Assembly: GCA_004299545.1 (NCBI GenBank)
Contig: SCRB01000557.1
Coordinates: 1 to 5,580 of the forward strand
Direction of reading: 5' to 3'
Length of the DNA stretch: 5,580 bases
From: Rhizobiaceae bacterium
GTDB taxonomy: Bacteria; Pseudomonadota; Alphaproteobacteria; Rhizobiales; Rhizobiaceae
In this document: in pieces, positions 5,142-5,580 of the stretch
Position numbering within the stretch: the first letter of the stretch is position 1
Layout: every line of letters starts with the position of its first letter
The notes under the pieces: generated by a model
Database searches by the model: none
What the model was told of the DNA's origin: nothing
What the model saw: the letters and a program-made list of their open reading frames with translations, nothing else
Position numbers and translations under genes: made by a program

Positions 5142-5580
5142 GACGCCATCCATTCCGGACGGCATTCGAGGATGTGTAGCCGTTTCTTAGAGAGGCCTGC
5201 GAACCGCCAACCGGCTTGGTAGAAGCAATGACCCCATGTCGGGCGCGACGCGCGCCAAGTCGGCGCAACCGCCAGCGGATCGACGAAGGAAAAGAGCCTT
5301 TCCAGCGGAAATCGCTCCCAGCAAAGGCGCATCGCGGCGACCAGCAGATCGCTCGCGAGTTCGCCCCGCTCCCGCCGGAAAATGCAGCACTCGACGCCTG
5401 CCTGACCGTCCCGACGATGCTGTTCCTTCCGCCAAGCACAAAGCGCGCCGGCGTCGGCGGAAAGCAGGAGCAGTTTGAAGCCGGGCCCGACGATGATCTT
5501 CGAATCGCGCTCAGGGCGCGCCGAATAGTGCCGCTCGAAAATATCACGCGCCGTATCGTTCCCGTCGAGGACCTCGACCC
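5138..5580 (-). CDS. Mom/GNAT-like phage protein, 5' part outside the window
   Basis: The frame is open from the right edge to the TGA at 5140-5138, giving 146 residues; the start lies beyond the window. Visible features in order are DIFERHYS near residue 13-20, the strand FKLLLLSADAGALCAWRK, CCIFRREGERASDLL, the strand LFSFVDP, and the end CFYQAGWRFAGLSKKRLHILE. The helix-strand layout and the CF..AGW.. ending resemble phage proteins related to Mu Mom, a GNAT-fold enzyme that modifies adenines to a methylcarbamoyl form and protects phage DNA from restriction. Another GNAT acyltransferase is possible. I base this on remembered family pattern, not a search. It shares an ATGA junction with the next gene. 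An internal ATG at 5332 is not a likely start, because coding character continues well upstream of it. Confidence 0.6.
   Translation of the reverse strand, partial: VEVLDGNDTARDIFERHYSARPERDSKIIVGPGFKLLLLSADAGALCAWRKEQHRRDGQAGVECCIFRRERGELASDLLVAAMRLCWERFPLERLFSFVDPLAVAPTWRASRPTWGHCFYQAGWRFAGLSKKRLHILECRPEWMAS

Noticed and set aside
5142..5165. Earlier start for the unknown gene at 5165
   Set aside because: It would overlap the Mom-like gene by 28 bp and lacks a Shine-Dalgarno sequence; the ATGA at 5141 is typical of this operon.
4071..5222. 383-codon plus-strand frame opposite the initiator and its neighbour
   Set aside because: It spans two well-supported minus-strand genes and reads as Arg/Pro/Ser-rich antisense sequence.
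4975..5547. 190-codon minus-strand frame overlapping the Mom-like gene
   Set aside because: It is an out-of-frame shadow rich in Arg and Ser. The neighbouring frame gives a coherent protein with strands and a conserved-looking end.

Overview
This window is a stretch of tailed-phage (Caudoviricetes) or prophage DNA. It is GC-rich with strong G/C third-position bias, and its proteins resemble those I associate with prophages of Alphaproteobacteria, especially Rhizobiales. The host assignment is inference. All supported genes lie on the minus strand and read right to left. They are closely packed, and three junctions are ATGA stop/start overlaps.

Layout in transcription order: (1) 5580-5138, the 3' part of a Mom/GNAT-like phage protein that runs off the right edge; (2) 5141-4608, a conserved-looking phage protein of unknown function; (3) 4611-3400, a replication-initiator-like protein with an N-terminal winged helix, carrying a cluster of six 10-bp iteron-like repeats inside its gene (4191-4296); (4) 3390-2737, a NusG paralogue with NGN and KOW domains; (5) 2736-2611, a 126-bp gap holding an inverted repeat; (6) 2610-2275, a small HNH endonuclease; (7) 2274-2155, a 120-bp gap rich in symmetric GC elements, the expected place for a cos/packaging site; (8) 2154-1540, a terminase small-subunit-like protein; (9) 1543-74, the terminase large subunit, apparently missing the end of its nuclease domain; (10) 73-17, a perfect 16-bp inverted repeat overlapping the probable start (34-1) of the next gene.

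The genes form a replication-to-packaging module. The initiator probably binds the repeats inside its own gene to fire replication, as lambda O does. The NusG paralogue is well placed to act as a processive antiterminator for the packaging and structural genes downstream. HNH, TerS and TerL would cut and package the DNA at a nearby cos site. The Mom-like protein may modify phage DNA or have another acyltransferase role.

The most interesting observations are the iteron array, whose repeats are read in different frames by the overlapping gene and so look selected as DNA, the NusG-like regulator in the packaging operon, and the hairpin at the broken TerL end, which places the next gene's ribosome-binding site in its loop. 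The TerL truncation suggests a defective prophage or a local rearrangement.
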